The position numbers and the translations under genes are program-made. Positions 39,797 to 50,192 of a stretch of DNA of 64,000 nucleotides are shown here, in pieces. The DNA is taken from contig JACOEK010000006.1 of NCBI GenBank assembly GCA_024998595.1, positions 1-64,000 of the forward strand, in the 5' to 3' direction. The stretch's first letter is position 1; each line of letters opens with the position of its first letter. The DNA comes from Nitrospira sp. GTDB taxonomy: Bacteria; Nitrospirota; Nitrospiria; Nitrospirales; Nitrospiraceae. The notes under the pieces are model-generated. The model had not been told where the DNA came from and ran no database searches. It worked only from the letters and a program-made list of their open reading frames with translations.

Positions 39797-39830
39797 AAGT
39801 TCCCTCCTCTCCATCCTTTTCCGGCCTTCG

Positions 39831-40298
39831 TTACAAGAGCGCGGCAATCTCCTGATCCTGATGGGCTTGCAGCAATTCCGTCAGCACGCCCATTCCCCGC
39901 TCACTGAGGCTATGCACCAGGGGAAACCGCAAGCGCCCTTCGGGATCGATGAGAAATGTTTGCGCCCGCCCCCATGACTGGGTAGTCACTCCGCCATACA
40001 GGCGCCGGAGTCGCCCGAGCGGATCGCCCAAGACCGTAAAATGCACGGCGCCGATGCGGACACATTCCTCTCGCTGCAGCGCCTGCGTCTCCAGCGGGAC
40101 GACCAACAGCGAAGCACCGAGCTCTTCCATCAGCTGCCCCTGCCGGTCGAACAGATCAATCTCAAATCGTCCCAGGTGTGGAACGAAACTCAGCGCCACC
40201 CATTGGCCATGCAGATGCGACGGATCAATCGAGCCCAACCCGCCGTCGACAATAGCGGGAAGGCGAAACGTAAATGCCGGCTCGCCGATGCGCTTCAT
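39831..40298 (-). CDS. Redoxin-like protein without active-site cysteines
   Basis: A 155-residue protein with a peroxiredoxin/AhpC-like fold pattern (KRIGEPAFTFRLPAIVDGG ... GQWVALSFVPHLGRFEIDLFDRQ ... VLGDPLGRLRRLYGG ... TFLIDPEGRLRF). The PxxxxC peroxidatic motif is replaced (FVPHLGRFE, no Cys), so it is probably not a peroxidase. GGAGGTG precedes the ATG at 40298. It may be a binding or regulatory descendant of the family. Confidence 0.72.
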   Translation of the reverse strand: MKRIGEPAFTFRLPAIVDGGLGSIDPSHLHGQWVALSFVPHLGRFEIDLFDRQGQLMEELGASLLVVPLETQALQREECVRIGAVHFTVLGDPLGRLRRLYGGVTTQSWGRAQTFLIDPEGRLRFPLVHSLSERGMGVLTELLQAHQDQEIAALL

Positions 40299-40329
40299 AC
40301 TCACCTCCATTCAAAACCTTGTGAGGACT

Positions 40330-40770
40330 TCAGACGGCAGCCGTCAGCGGCTCCCGGACAAACCGGGCCTCTTCAAGTGTCATCATGATTGGCGCCGCGG
40401 ACACACCTTGCTTGCTCGGAATCCCGAAACCTTGCAGGAGAAGGCGGCGCGAAGACCATGACACCAGACTGATGATTTGGATACCTCGCCAATCTTCCGC
40501 GTCAGTCCTCGCCCGGATGATGCGCACGAGGTCATCGAAGAGATCGACAAGTGCGCCGGGTAGCCGTTGCCGCACGCGACTATTCCCCTGGTCATCCTGG
40601 CTCGCGTAACCGCACAAGCGCAGCCACCTGGCCGCATCACGATCCACGCTGATCAAGTCCCCTGAGACTGAACATTCCAGTCGGCCAGTGCCATCCGGAA
40701 GGTCGGCACAACTCCGTGTCTGGGACGGCAATGCCTGAATTCTCTCTTCATGTTCTACGCTGATATTCAT
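40330..40770 (-). CDS. Stand-alone PAS-like sensory protein
   Basis: A 146-residue protein with the layout of the PAS-like domain often found before LuxR-type helix-turn-helix domains (LECSVSGDLISVDRDAARWLRLCGY ... LPGALVDLFDDLVRIIRARTD ... SWSSRRLLLQGFGIPS ... PIMMTLEEA), but with no DNA-binding domain. GAGGAGGT lies 10 bases before the ATG at 40770. The resemblance is inferred by eye and the function is unknown. Confidence 0.55.
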   Translation of the reverse strand: MNISVEHEERIQALPSQTRSCADLPDGTGRLECSVSGDLISVDRDAARWLRLCGYASQDDQGNSRVRQRLPGALVDLFDDLVRIIRARTDAEDWRGIQIISLVSWSSRRLLLQGFGIPSKQGVSAAPIMMTLEEARFVREPLTAAV

Positions 40771-40821
40771 GGCGACTGACACCTCCTCAGCGATCATCAC
40801 TGCTTCCTCCGTAGCGTGCGC

Positions 40822-41136
40822 TCAGACGCCACGAGCACACGCCGGTTCCCGCGTGGCCCCGACCGACGTGGAATGGGCTCCGGTCACCGAGCCATCCTCC
40901 GTCGATTGTGCGGAGAGCAGATAATCGCCGCCTTGTGGTGGCGAGATGACAATCCGTCCGGCACGACTCAAACGGTCTACGGAAAAGAGCAATCGTGCCT
41001 CTTCACATTTCGGGAAGAGACTGTTGAGATAATCCAGCGTCAGCGCCCCGCGCCGACAAAGCGTTTCGACGATCCATTCATCGATCGATGCATGATCTAA
41101 CGATCTGTCGATGCCTGCGAGGACTTGGCTGCTCAT
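40822..41136 (-). CDS. Small winged-helix-like protein (104 aa)
   Basis: A 104-residue protein; GAGG lies 5 bases before the ATG. Residues 17-75 (IDEWIVETLCRRGALTLDYLNSLFPKCEEARLLFSVDRLSRAGRIVIS) look like a helix-turn-helix with a wing. The last 30 residues are low-complexity. It is expressed with the molbindin upstream and the PAS-like gene downstream. A DNA- or protein-binding role is possible but unproven. Confidence 0.6.
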   Translation of the reverse strand: MSSQVLAGIDRSLDHASIDEWIVETLCRRGALTLDYLNSLFPKCEEARLLFSVDRLSRAGRIVISPPQGGDYLLSAQSTEDGSVTGAHSTSVGATREPACARGV

Positions 41137-41271
41137 ATCAACCTCATGACGGTGTGGAGATGAATAACGCTTCGATCATTGGCGAACAGGAACTGCAGGA
41201 ACCCCGCTCCAGGAACGAGACGGGCCGGAGAAACCGGATGCCGTGTATCTCCGGCCCGCTCTCTCCTTGTC

Positions 41272-41487
41272 CTATACCTTTGCCAGCGAGACTTCAGTCG
41301 ATTTGACCAAGGCCAGCACCTCCGAACCAATCCTCAGCTTGAGATCGGAGATGGAGCGACTCGTAATCACCGACGTCACGATCCGGGCCGGAGTTTCCAC
41401 ATCCACTTCGGACACCACTGGACCAGGCACGATCTCCTTGATGGTGCCCTTGAATTGATTGCGTGAGTTGACGGCTTGAATGGACAT
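41272..41487 (-). CDS. mop: Molbindin (single Mop domain), second copy
   Basis: A 71-residue Mop protein: NSRNQFKGTIKEIVPGPVVSEVDVETPARIVTSVITSRSISDLKLRIGSEVLALVKSTEVSLAKV has the conserved NxxxG and SRS-type motifs. AAGGAGG lies 3 bases before the ATG. It would bind molybdate or tungstate in the cytoplasm. It heads the five-gene minus-strand run, about 26 kb from the first molbindin gene. Confidence 0.92.
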   Translation of the reverse strand: MSIQAVNSRNQFKGTIKEIVPGPVVSEVDVETPARIVTSVITSRSISDLKLRIGSEVLALVKSTEVSLAKV

Positions 41488-41812
41488 ACTGCCTCCTTGT
41501 GATCAGTGGGAGAGCACCTTTCGGCGTTCCCGGTTGTATGGACTCCGCGCGACGATGGCCCTGAGCACTGCAGGACCTATGCCGTTCGAATGGCGGGGTA
41601 TTTCGATGCCGAGTGGATGAACAATGTGTGTGACACAGCAGCCTCTGCTGGAAGATTGTTGCTGGAGCAGCACTCAGTAGGATCAAGCCGCGCGCTCAGG
41701 ACTCCATCGGTCCAGGAACGTTGTCGTGGATCGTGAGGTCTCATCCTCTGGACCTCCTGACTGACAGGAGCGCTCCCGGTATGGTACGGTGCTCGTTCAC
41801 CACGAGGCCTGC
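41488..41812. other. Divergent intergenic region between molbindin 2 and the kinase gene
   Basis: About 325 bp that should hold the promoters of both divergent transcripts. I see no gene and no convincing consensus promoter. Confidence 0.45.
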
Positions 41813-43399
41813 ATGCGCTGGCTCCATGACCGTTCGATCGGACAGAAATTTTTCCTCTCTTTCGGAGTCATCCTCAGCCTCCTGGCGTTGAGCCTCACGG
41901 CGCTCCTCGTCTATCTCAGCCGCATCAACAGTTATGTCGATCGCCACAAACGCATCACCGTCCCGGCCATCGTGACCGCGGCGACGATGCAGCGTTCCGC
42001 CTATGACATGAATCTCAGCCTGCACATCTTCCTCGAACAGATGACGAAGACCGGCGAGGACGACACCCTCGCTCGCTTGACCAGGCACACCGATGAGATC
42101 CGCCACTCTCTGCAGCTCTATCGCTCCACGCATGCGGCACGCACCCATCCGATTCTTCTGGGTATGCTGAATCAACACCAGCGTTTGGATCTGGCCGACC
42201 AGGAAGACCAGGCCGTTGCCGAGATCGATCACGCGTTACACGAGTTGAACGACTTATGGAGCGCGGCCCTCTCGCAACCGCAGGCTCCCGGCACACCTCA
42301 CTCGCCGGCCACCAAAGCCGATGCCCTCATTGCGACACTCACCCACAACCTCGATCAGTTGGTCGCCGCCCACCGCGACATCGACGTGGAAATGAAAATC
42401 GAAGGGGACCTGCTGCTCCAACAGGCCCGGATGATCGCGCTGGGTTTGGTTGCCGTCCTTGGGCTCGTCATCGGGGTGATCTACCTCTCGGTCAACCGCC
42501 GGATTGCGAAACCCCTCCAGCGCCTCTCGATCACCGCGGACCGGGTGGCCCATCACGACCTGACGGCGCAGTTCGAATCCTGGCCGGCCCGTGACGAAGT
42601 CGGCACCCTGGCGGCTTCACTGTCATCAATGGTCACGAGCCTGCGCGAACAAACCGCCGCCACCGCCAGGAAGACGAAGGAACTGGAGGCCTTTACCTAT
42701 TCCGTGGCGCACGACCTCAAAGGCCCCCTGCGAGAGATCGAAGGATTTTCCTCGTTGCTCGAAAAACGATTCCTCGAAGGCGGTGATGCCGAAACCCGCC
42801 ACCACATCGAGGTCATCCGCCGTTCTTCGTTGCGCCTCACCCACATGATCGACGCGCTGCTCAAGTATTCGCGTTTGGAACAACAGGACCTGCCACGGCA
42901 ACGCTTCAATGTGCTGGAGATGATCACGACCCTCATCACCGACCGGTTCAGTGGTCTGCAGGGGCCGAAACCGAAAATTCAGGTTGCCCTGCCGTTCGCC
43001 GATCTGTACGGCGAGCCGGTCAGCATCCGGCAAGCCATCGCCAACCTGCTCGACAATGCGGCGAAGTTCTCCCGCCGGACCCCTGTGCCGACCATCACCA
43101 TCGGTGGAACGAGAACAGACCACGAACGGATTCTCTGGGTGCAGGACAACGGTATTGGATTTGATTCCACACAGACCGAGAAGATCTTCGGCCTGTTCGA
43201 ACGGCTACACAGCCCGCAGGACTATGAAGGCACGGGAGTGGGCCTGGCAATCGTCAAGCTCGTGATGGACAAACATGATGGACGTGTGTGGGCCGAATCC
43301 ACTCCAGGCGCGGGCAGCAAGTTCTCACTCGCGTTTCCCGAACGAGCCGAAATTGTCCTGGATCGAGCCTCACCCTCTTCCTCCCGGCCCTCGGCCTGA
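41813..43399 (+). CDS. Sensor histidine kinase
   Basis: A 528-residue kinase. Two transmembrane helices (about 13-38 and 202-225) enclose a helical periplasmic sensor. A HAMP domain follows (NRRIAKPLQRLSITADRVAHHDLTAQF). The phospho-acceptor His is in VAHDLKGPLREIEGF, the N box is NLLDNAAKF and the G boxes are DNGIGF and GTGVGLAIVK. The ATG at 41813 follows GAGG and is preferred to a GTG at 41789. It is paired with the sigma-54 response regulator 4 bp downstream. The signal is unknown. Confidence 0.9.
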   Translation: MRWLHDRSIGQKFFLSFGVILSLLALSLTALLVYLSRINSYVDRHKRITVPAIVTAATMQRSAYDMNLSLHIFLEQMTKTGEDDTLARLTRHTDEIRHSLQLYRSTHAARTHPILLGMLNQHQRLDLADQEDQAVAEIDHALHELNDLWSAALSQPQAPGTPHSPATKADALIATLTHNLDQLVAAHRDIDVEMKIEGDLLLQQARMIALGLVAVLGLVIGVIYLSVNRRIAKPLQRLSITADRVAHHDLTAQFESWPARDEVGTLAASLSSMVTSLREQTAATARKTKELEAFTYSVAHDLKGPLREIEGFSSLLEKRFLEGGDAETRHHIEVIRRSSLRLTHMIDALLKYSRLEQQDLPRQRFNVLEMITTLITDRFSGLQGPKPKIQVALPFADLYGEPVSIRQAIANLLDNAAKFSRRTPVPTITIGGTRTDHERILWVQDNGIGFDSTQTEKIFGLFERLHSPQDYEGTGVGLAIVKLVMDKHDGRVWAESTPGAGSKFSLAFPERAEIVLDRASPSSSRPSA

Positions 43400-43403
43400 C
43401 AGC

Positions 43404-44762
43404 ATGAGCACAGAACGCATCCGCACCCTCATCATCGATGACGAAGAGTTTGTTCGATTGGTCGTTGAGCAAGCCCTCCGCGAGGAAGGATGCGATACCC
43501 TGACCGCCAGTGGCGGACAAGCCGGTCTCGATCTGCTCCGCACCGGAGACTTCGACTGTGTCATCACCGATCTGCGAATGCCCGGTGTGGACGGTCGCGC
43601 CGTGCTGCGCTGGGTCAAAGACCATCAGCCGGATGTGGATGTAATCGTGTTGACGGGTCACGGTGACGTCAAGGACGCCGTGGCGGCCATCAAGGACGGG
43701 GCCTGGGATTTCCTGATCAAAGACACGCCCTTCGACGGCGCGGCCGTAAAAGCGGCCCTGGCCAAACTGCGCACCGTACGCGATCTCCGCCGTGAAAATC
43801 TGGCGGCGCGGCATGGGGGTTTTCGCCAGGAGGCCGTCGTGAAGGGAATCAGCCGGGCCTGGCGGACGCTGGAAACGCAGATCGCGCAGGTGGCGCCCTC
43901 GCAAGCCCCGGTCCTCATTCAGGGCGAAACCGGTTCCGGAAAGGAAGTGGTTGCGCGCCTGCTGCACGCGCAGAGCCGCCGGGCCAGCGGCCCTTGCATC
44001 GCGATCAATTGCGGAGCGGTCAGCCGCGAGTTGCTAGAAAGTGAATTGTTCGGGTATGAAAAAGGCGCCTTCACCGGCGCCACAACGGCGAAGCCCGGCC
44101 TCATCGCCGCAGCCGAAGGCGGGGCGTTGTTTCTGGATGAAGTGGGAGAAATGCCGGGTCCCATGCAGGTGAGCCTGCTGCGCTTTCTTGACCGGAACGA
44201 GTACCGCCCCGTCGGCAGTACCCGCACGCTTCGGGCTGATGTTCGGATCATCTGCGCGACGAATCGCGACCTTCAGGAACTGGTCTTCCAGGGTCGGTTT
44301 CGCGATGACCTGCTCTATCGCATCAATACCGTCACGTTACCAGTCCCGCCGTTACGGGAACGACTGGAGGACATCCCCGCACTGGTCGGTCATATTTTGC
44401 ACGGTCTTCGTCTGCCCGGGACAACGGCTAGAACCGCTGCCTCCGAGAGCCTGGCGCACCTGACCACCTATCGCTGGCCGGGTAATGTGCGTGAACTGCG
44501 CAACGTCATCGAGCGCCTCGTGCTCATGAGCCCCGATACCGGCCCCATCACCCGCGAAGAAATCATGCAGGTCCTTCCTCGATCATCCACGACCGGCGCT
44601 ACGGGAGATCAGACACAGCTGCCACTCGAGGAAATCGAACGCCTGCACATCGAACGCGTGCTCCAGGCCAGCGGTGGCAACAAAACCAAGGCCGCCCAGA
44701 CCCTTCAGATCGACTACAAGACCTTGCTGACCAAGCTGAAGAAATACGAATCACACCACTGA
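43404..44762 (+). CDS. NtrC-family sigma-54 response regulator
   Basis: A 452-residue response regulator. The receiver domain (phospho-Asp in CVITDLRMPG) is followed by the AAA+ domain with Walker A GETGSGKE, the GAFTGA loop, and Walker B LFLDEVGE. A Fis-type helix-turn-helix ends the protein (GGNKTKAAQTLQIDYKTLLTKLKKY). The start follows the kinase stop by 4 bases. It should activate sigma-54 promoters in response to the kinase; its targets are not evident here. Confidence 0.92.
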   Translation: MSTERIRTLIIDDEEFVRLVVEQALREEGCDTLTASGGQAGLDLLRTGDFDCVITDLRMPGVDGRAVLRWVKDHQPDVDVIVLTGHGDVKDAVAAIKDGAWDFLIKDTPFDGAAVKAALAKLRTVRDLRRENLAARHGGFRQEAVVKGISRAWRTLETQIAQVAPSQAPVLIQGETGSGKEVVARLLHAQSRRASGPCIAINCGAVSRELLESELFGYEKGAFTGATTAKPGLIAAAEGGALFLDEVGEMPGPMQVSLLRFLDRNEYRPVGSTRTLRADVRIICATNRDLQELVFQGRFRDDLLYRINTVTLPVPPLRERLEDIPALVGHILHGLRLPGTTARTAASESLAHLTTYRWPGNVRELRNVIERLVLMSPDTGPITREEIMQVLPRSSTTGATGDQTQLPLEEIERLHIERVLQASGGNKTKAAQTLQIDYKTLLTKLKKYESHH

Positions 44763-44878
44763 GGGTCGGACGAGCCAGCAATGCCATCCCCCGCATCGAC
44801 AGGAGAGCACGCACTGTCGGACAATGGCCGCGGCACATCACCTCGGTGTCCCAAGCAGATGTCAAAGGAGCGACGATT

Positions 44879-45481
44879 ATGACAGGGCCTGGATCATCGG
44901 GCGAGCAGCAGGCACAGGCACGATTCGGTACCTCCGGTCGCGCGGCGTCGTTTTATGAACATCAAGTCCTGACGTCGCTCAATCAAGCGATGCGGGAATT
45001 CATCGCCCGCATGGAGATGGTGTACATCGCGACCGCGGATGCGCGTGGACATTGCGACTGTTCCTTCCGCGCCGGTGCGCCGGGCTTTGTACAGGTGTTG
45101 GATGAAAAGACGCTGGCCTATCCGGAATACAGAGGGAATGGCGTGCTGGCCAGCGTGGGAAACATCCTGGAGAATCCACACATCGGCATGATTTTTCTCG
45201 ACTACTACCACACGACCGTCGGACTCCACGTGAACGGAACCGCGCGCATCATCAATGCCACGGACCTCGCCACACTACCCAACGTCACCTCCGGCATGAC
45301 AGAAGCCGCATCCAATACAGGAGGGCGACAACCCAAGGCATGGATTGTCGTCGACGTGGAAGAGGCCTACATCCATTGCTCCAAACACGTCCCGCTCCTC
45401 GCGAGACGCGAGAAACAGATCGTGTGGGGCACGGATGACGAACGGCTCAAAGGTGGGAACTTCTTCAAGATTACGCCTTAG
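44879..45481 (+). CDS. Pyridoxamine 5'-phosphate oxidase (PPOX) family protein
   Basis: A 200-residue flavin- or F420-type split-barrel protein: ATADARGHCDCSFRAGAPGFVQVLDEKTLAYPEYRGNGVLASVGNILENPHIGMIFLDYY, and VEEAYIHCSKHVPL near the end. The ATG follows AAAGGAG by 8 bases. This subgroup includes flavin reductases and FMN-binding proteins with unknown substrates. It is probably a separate transcript after the two-component genes. Confidence 0.8.
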   Translation: MTGPGSSGEQQAQARFGTSGRAASFYEHQVLTSLNQAMREFIARMEMVYIATADARGHCDCSFRAGAPGFVQVLDEKTLAYPEYRGNGVLASVGNILENPHIGMIFLDYYHTTVGLHVNGTARIINATDLATLPNVTSGMTEAASNTGGRQPKAWIVVDVEEAYIHCSKHVPLLARREKQIVWGTDDERLKGGNFFKITP

Positions 45482-45523
45482 CCGTCCGTTGCTTCGCGCA
45501 GGCCTATCAGCAGACTGAGACAG

Positions 45524-47923
45524 TCATTTTTTCTGCTGGGCGCGCGCCATGGCCAAAGCAAAGGCGCTCGTGGGCTGGGGCTCACGGGACGCAGGCCTCG
45601 ACACTTCCGCCGAATGCCGATCCCGCGCCTCCTGCGGGGCTCCCGATCGAGCATCTTTTTGTGCGACCGTCGCCGCCGCATCATCCATGCGCATAGTCAA
45701 CGAAATGCGCTGCCGAGCCACATCGACGGACAACACCTTCACCTTCACGATCTGGCCAGGCTTCACCACCTCATGCGGATCCTTCACGAACTTATTCGCC
45801 AGGGCGGACACGTGCACGAGACCGTCCTGATGCACACCGATATCCACGAACGCTCCGAATGCCGCGACATTGGTCACCACCCCTTCGAGCACCATCCCCG
45901 GCTGCAAATCGGCGAGCGACTCCACGCCATCGCGAAAGGTCGCCGTCTTGAATTCCGGACGCGGGTCACGGCCGGGCTTTTCCAATTCCGAGAGAATATC
46001 GCGCACCGTGGGTAAGCCGAATGTCTCGTTGGTAAAGTCCGCGGGCGAGAGTTCCTTCAACACGGTCGGCTTGCCCATCACCTCGGCAATTCCCTTGCTC
46101 AACCGGGCCAGCATGCGCTCGACCACCGGATAGGCTTCGGGGTGCACGGCGGAACGGTCCAATGGATTATCGCCGTTGTTGATTCGCAAAAACCCCGCCG
46201 CCTGCTCGAAGGTCTTCTCCCCTAAACGCGGAACCTTGCGAATCATCATGCGATTCGGGAACGGACCGTGCGCATCTCGGTACTCGACGATATTCTGCGC
46301 CAACACACGATTCAAGCCGGATACGCGCGCCAGCAGCGGCGCCGACGCAGTGTTCACATCCACCCCGACCGCATTGACGCAATCTTCGACGGTTGCGTCG
46401 AGGGATCGCGCAAGCGCCCGCTGATTGACATCATGCTGATATTGCCCCACGCCGATGGATTTGGGGTCGATCTTGACCAACTCGGCCAGCGGATCCTGCA
46501 ATCGACGGGCGATCGACACGGCGCCGCGCAAACTGACATCCAGCGCCGGAAATTCGGCCGCGGCAAAGGCCGAGGCCGAATAGACGGAGGCGCCGGCTTC
46601 ACTCACCACGATCTTCGCCACCTTTTGCTCCGGTTTCCGTTCCGCCACCACCTTGATGACCTCGACGGCAAGTTTATCCGTCTCGCGGCTGGCTGTGCCG
46701 TTGCCGATCGAAATCAATTCGACGCCATGCCGGATCACCAGCTCCACGATGGTTGCGAGCGCCCCCTGCCAATCATTGCGAGGCTGATGCGGATAGATCG
46801 TGGTCGTCTCCAGCAGTTTCCCCGTGGCATCGACCACCGCCACCTTGCAGCCGGTGCGGATACCGGGATCGAGGCCGAGCACAGCTTTCGGACCGGCCGG
46901 CGCCGCCAGCAGCAGCTCGTGGAGATTGCGTCCGAAAATCTTAATCGCCTCCGCTTCCGCCGCCTCGCGTACATGGAGGAGCAACTCCGTGCTGAGATGC
47001 AGATGCACCTTGACCCGCCAGGCCCAGTAACAGACATCGTTGAGCCATTTGTCGGCGCGCCTAGCGCGGTTTTCGATGCCGAAATGACCGGCGATCAAGG
47101 CCGCACAGGGATGCGGCACCTGGGCATCGAGGGTTTCCCCCAGACCAAGGTCCAGTTTCAGCACGCCCAGTGTGCGGCCACGGAACATCGCCAGGGCGCG
47201 ATGCGAAGGTATGGTGCGAATCGTTTCGGAATAGGCGTAATAATCGCGGAACTTCTCTTCTTCCGTCGTTTCTTTCCCGGGCATGACCGTGGAGGTGACG
47301 ATACCTTCGTTCCACAATTTCGCGCGCAGCGTCGCGAGCAAGTCGGCCGTTTCCGCAAATCGTTCCACCAGAATATCGCGGGCCCCTTCCAATGCGGTCT
47401 TCGCATCGGGCACGTTGATGGCCTCGACACCCTCGGCGGCCGCCACCACCTTCACGTATTTCACGGCTTCCTGCTCGGGATCCAGCGTCGGATCGGCAAG
47501 CAGCGCATTGGCCAACGGCTCCAGCCCTGCCTCGCGTGCGATTTGCGCTTTGGTGCGGCGTTTGGGCTTGAACGGCAGATAGATGTCTTCGACGACTTGC
47601 TTCGTCGCAGCCTGCTCGATCGACCGTCGCAGCTCATCTGTCAGTTTGCCCTGTTCTTCGATTGACGCCAAAATCGTCTGTCGCCGCTCTTCCAATTCGC
47701 GCAGATACAGCAGCCGCTCCTCCAGGTTGCGCAGATGGGTGTCGTCCAGGTTGTTGGTGGCCTCCTTGCGATAGCGTGCAATGAAGGGCACTGTCGCTCC
47801 ACCGTCCAGGAGGGTCACTGCCGCCGATACTTGGGGCGAGGTGACACCGAGTTCTTTGGCGAGCAGATCGACAATGCGTTGTTGTGCTGCGGCTGAAATG
47901 GTCGGCGTCGTGGAGACAGTCAT
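45524..47923 (-). CDS. tex: Tex transcription-accessory/RNA-binding protein
   Basis: A 799-residue protein: N-terminal helix-turn-helix region, YqgF-like RNase-H fold ([31 protein letters not shown]), helix-hairpin-helix ([27 protein letters not shown]) and an S1 domain ([29 protein letters not shown]). Tex is a widespread RNA-associated protein. The length and domain order are normal. Confidence 0.95.
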   Translation of the reverse strand: MTVSTTPTISAAAQQRIVDLLAKELGVTSPQVSAAVTLLDGGATVPFIARYRKEATNNLDDTHLRNLEERLLYLRELEERRQTILASIEEQGKLTDELRRSIEQAATKQVVEDIYLPFKPKRRTKAQIAREAGLEPLANALLADPTLDPEQEAVKYVKVVAAAEGVEAINVPDAKTALEGARDILVERFAETADLLATLRAKLWNEGIVTSTVMPGKETTEEEKFRDYYAYSETIRTIPSHRALAMFRGRTLGVLKLDLGLGETLDAQVPHPCAALIAGHFGIENRARRADKWLNDVCYWAWRVKVHLHLSTELLLHVREAAEAEAIKIFGRNLHELLLAAPAGPKAVLGLDPGIRTGCKVAVVDATGKLLETTTIYPHQPRNDWQGALATIVELVIRHGVELISIGNGTASRETDKLAVEVIKVVAERKPEQKVAKIVVSEAGASVYSASAFAAAEFPALDVSLRGAVSIARRLQDPLAELVKIDPKSIGVGQYQHDVNQRALARSLDATVEDCVNAVGVDVNTASAPLLARVSGLNRVLAQNIVEYRDAHGPFPNRMMIRKVPRLGEKTFEQAAGFLRINNGDNPLDRSAVHPEAYPVVERMLARLSKGIAEVMGKPTVLKELSPADFTNETFGLPTVRDILSELEKPGRDPRPEFKTATFRDGVESLADLQPGMVLEGVVTNVAAFGAFVDIGVHQDGLVHVSALANKFVKDPHEVVKPGQIVKVKVLSVDVARQRISLTMRMDDAAATVAQKDARSGAPQEARDRHSAEVSRPASREPQPTSAFALAMARAQQKK

Positions 47924-48238
47924 GGGTGTCTAACAGGCTTTCCGAAAGCGAGGCGTGGCCGAAACATCCAGCCGGTCTCTGAGGCTTTCTTGTCAGATGA
48001 GTGGGACGACTTCGGGCGACGCGATAGCGAAACCCCTTGTGATGGACGATCGGAATCTAGCAGAAGATTCGAGGAACTTCCAGGCCGCATCCACAGTTCT
48101 TACCTGTCGCAGAAAACCAGACCGACACTCTCGGTGCGCGCTCGGCGCGCCGACATTCATCCTTCGGAAATGCTATAGTCGCGTTCGCCACCGGGCAGCC
48201 ACGTCACAGACCGATCCTCGGCACCGGGCGGCTCATGC
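47924..48238. other. Divergent intergenic region between tex and kup
   Basis: About 315 bp. TATAGT near 48172-48177 could be a -10 box for kup, but no good -35 lies 17 bases upstream. No gene is visible. Confidence 0.4.
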
Positions 48239-50122
48239 ATGCCGAAACACCTGCACAACCCACCGACCTTCGCATCCCTCACCGTGGCCGCCATGGGTGT
48301 GGTCTATGGGGACATCGGCACCAGCCCGTTGTACGCCCTGCGCGAGTGTTTTCATGAATCACACGGGCTCCCGGTCACACCGGACAACGTGCTGGGGATC
48401 TTATCCTTGATCGTCTGGTCGCTCGTGCTCGTCGTCACGGTGAAGTATCTGCTGTTCGTGATGAAGGCGGATAACGACGGGGAAGGGGGCATGCTGGCGC
48501 TCATGGCGCTCAGCCAGCGCGCCCATCCTGTCAACCTTCGCAAGGGGTTGAGCCTGGTCGTCTCGCTGGGGCTAGTCGGCGTCGCGTTTCTCTACAGCGA
48601 TGGCATTATCACCCCGGCGATTTCCGTCCTCAGTGCAGTAGAAGGGCTGACCCTGGCCACCGATGTGTTCACGCCCTATATCCTGCCCGTCACGGTCGGA
48701 CTGGTCGCCCTGCTCTTCACCGTCCAGCGCCGAGGCTCGGGGAAACTAGGCAGTATTTTCGGCCCCATTATGCTGGTCTGGTTCGCCGCGCTGGCCCTGC
48801 TGGGTCTTCACAGCTTGATCCAGACCCCCGCCGTGCTGCTCGCCGCCAATCCGCTGTATGCCGTCGGGTTTCTCATTCACCATGCAGGCATCGGCTTTCT
48901 GGTCTTGGGCAGTGTGTTTCTGGTGCTCACGGGAGCTGAAGCACTCTACGCGGACATGGGTCATTTCGGACGTCGTCCGATACAACTCGGCTGGTTTGCC
49001 GTGGCGCTGCCGGCTCTGCTGCTGCAGTACTTCGGCCAGGGCGCGCTCTTGATGCGAAATCCGGCGGCCCTCGACAACCCCTTTTATCACCTGGCTCCGG
49101 AGTGGATGCTCTATCCGCTGATTGCGCTGGCGAGTATGGCCACCATCATTGCGTCTCAAGCCATGTTGTCCGGCGCCTTTTCCCTCACCTTACAAGCCGT
49201 GCAACTCGGCTATCTTCCGCCGCTCCGGATTACCCACACCTCCGCGGAGCAGCATGGTCAAATCTATTTCGCCCTCCTGAACTGGCTGATGTTCATCGGA
49301 ACCGTCGGGCTGATTCTCTCGTTCGGCTCGTCAACCAACTTGGCCGCTGCCTATGGCATCGCCGTCTCCGGTTCCATGATCATCACGACGCTGCTCATGT
49401 ACCGCGTCACCCGGAGCCACTTGGGATGGAGCGCCCCGCCGGCGATCATGGCGGTGGGGGTGTTCCTGATCATCGACCTCGCATTTTTTCTCGCGAATGC
49501 CCAAAAGATCCCTCATGGCGGATGGTTTCCGTTGCTTCTCGGCGCGGCGATTTTTACCGTGATGAGCACCTGGGCGAGAGGCCGGGCCATCGTTGCCGAA
49601 CACCTCCGAGGTCAGTTTCCTCCCTTGCGTCAGTTTGTCAGTGAAGTCTTGTCGAAGGTGGAATGCCGGACCGCCGGACGCGCCGTCTTCCTATCCCAGC
49701 ATCCGGACATCACCCCGCCGGCGCTGCTTCAGAATGTTCGCCACAACAAATCTCTCCATGAGCAGGTATATGTCCTCACTGTCCGCACGGAGCATGTGCC
49801 GTTTGTTCCGGCAGGAGCCCCGTTGGAGATCACTCCCATCCGGGAGAATCTCTTTCAAGTGATCGCCCGGTGCGGTTTCATGGAGACTCCGGATATTCCA
49901 CGCGTCCTGACGCAGCTTGCCACACATGGCCATGTGCTGCCGATAGAGGACACGACCTTCTTCCTGAGCAGGATTACCTTTTTAGCGACGCCGAAACCGG
50001 GCATGGCCATCTGGCGGGAAAAACTGTTTGTCGTGTTGTCGCGAAATACCCAGCGCGCCAGTTCCTATTTCCATCTGCCATCAGAGCAGGTGGTTGAAAT
50101 TGGACTGGTGCTGGAGATTTGA
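48239..50122 (+). CDS. kup: Kup-type potassium uptake protein
   Basis: A 627-residue inner-membrane K+/H+ symporter: MGVVYGDIGTSPLYALRECF is the family N-terminus, followed by about 12 transmembrane helices (SDGIITPAISVLSAVEGL, GTVGLILSFGSSTNLAAAYGIAVSG). The C-terminal cytoplasmic domain (VLTVRTEHVPFVPAGAPLEITPI) is complete. It stands alone between tex and trmL. Confidence 0.95.
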   Translation: MPKHLHNPPTFASLTVAAMGVVYGDIGTSPLYALRECFHESHGLPVTPDNVLGILSLIVWSLVLVVTVKYLLFVMKADNDGEGGMLALMALSQRAHPVNLRKGLSLVVSLGLVGVAFLYSDGIITPAISVLSAVEGLTLATDVFTPYILPVTVGLVALLFTVQRRGSGKLGSIFGPIMLVWFAALALLGLHSLIQTPAVLLAANPLYAVGFLIHHAGIGFLVLGSVFLVLTGAEALYADMGHFGRRPIQLGWFAVALPALLLQYFGQGALLMRNPAALDNPFYHLAPEWMLYPLIALASMATIIASQAMLSGAFSLTLQAVQLGYLPPLRITHTSAEQHGQIYFALLNWLMFIGTVGLILSFGSSTNLAAAYGIAVSGSMIITTLLMYRVTRSHLGWSAPPAIMAVGVFLIIDLAFFLANAQKIPHGGWFPLLLGAAIFTVMSTWARGRAIVAEHLRGQFPPLRQFVSEVLSKVECRTAGRAVFLSQHPDITPPALLQNVRHNKSLHEQVYVLTVRTEHVPFVPAGAPLEITPIRENLFQVIARCGFMETPDIPRVLTQLATHGHVLPIEDTTFFLSRITFLATPKPGMAIWREKLFVVLSRNTQRASSYFHLPSEQVVEIGLVLEI

Positions 50123-50192
50123 TTGTCCGGCGGATTCTCATCGGCGCCATCTGTTCAGCCTAGCGATGGGACAAAGGACGAGCTCGAGGTAA

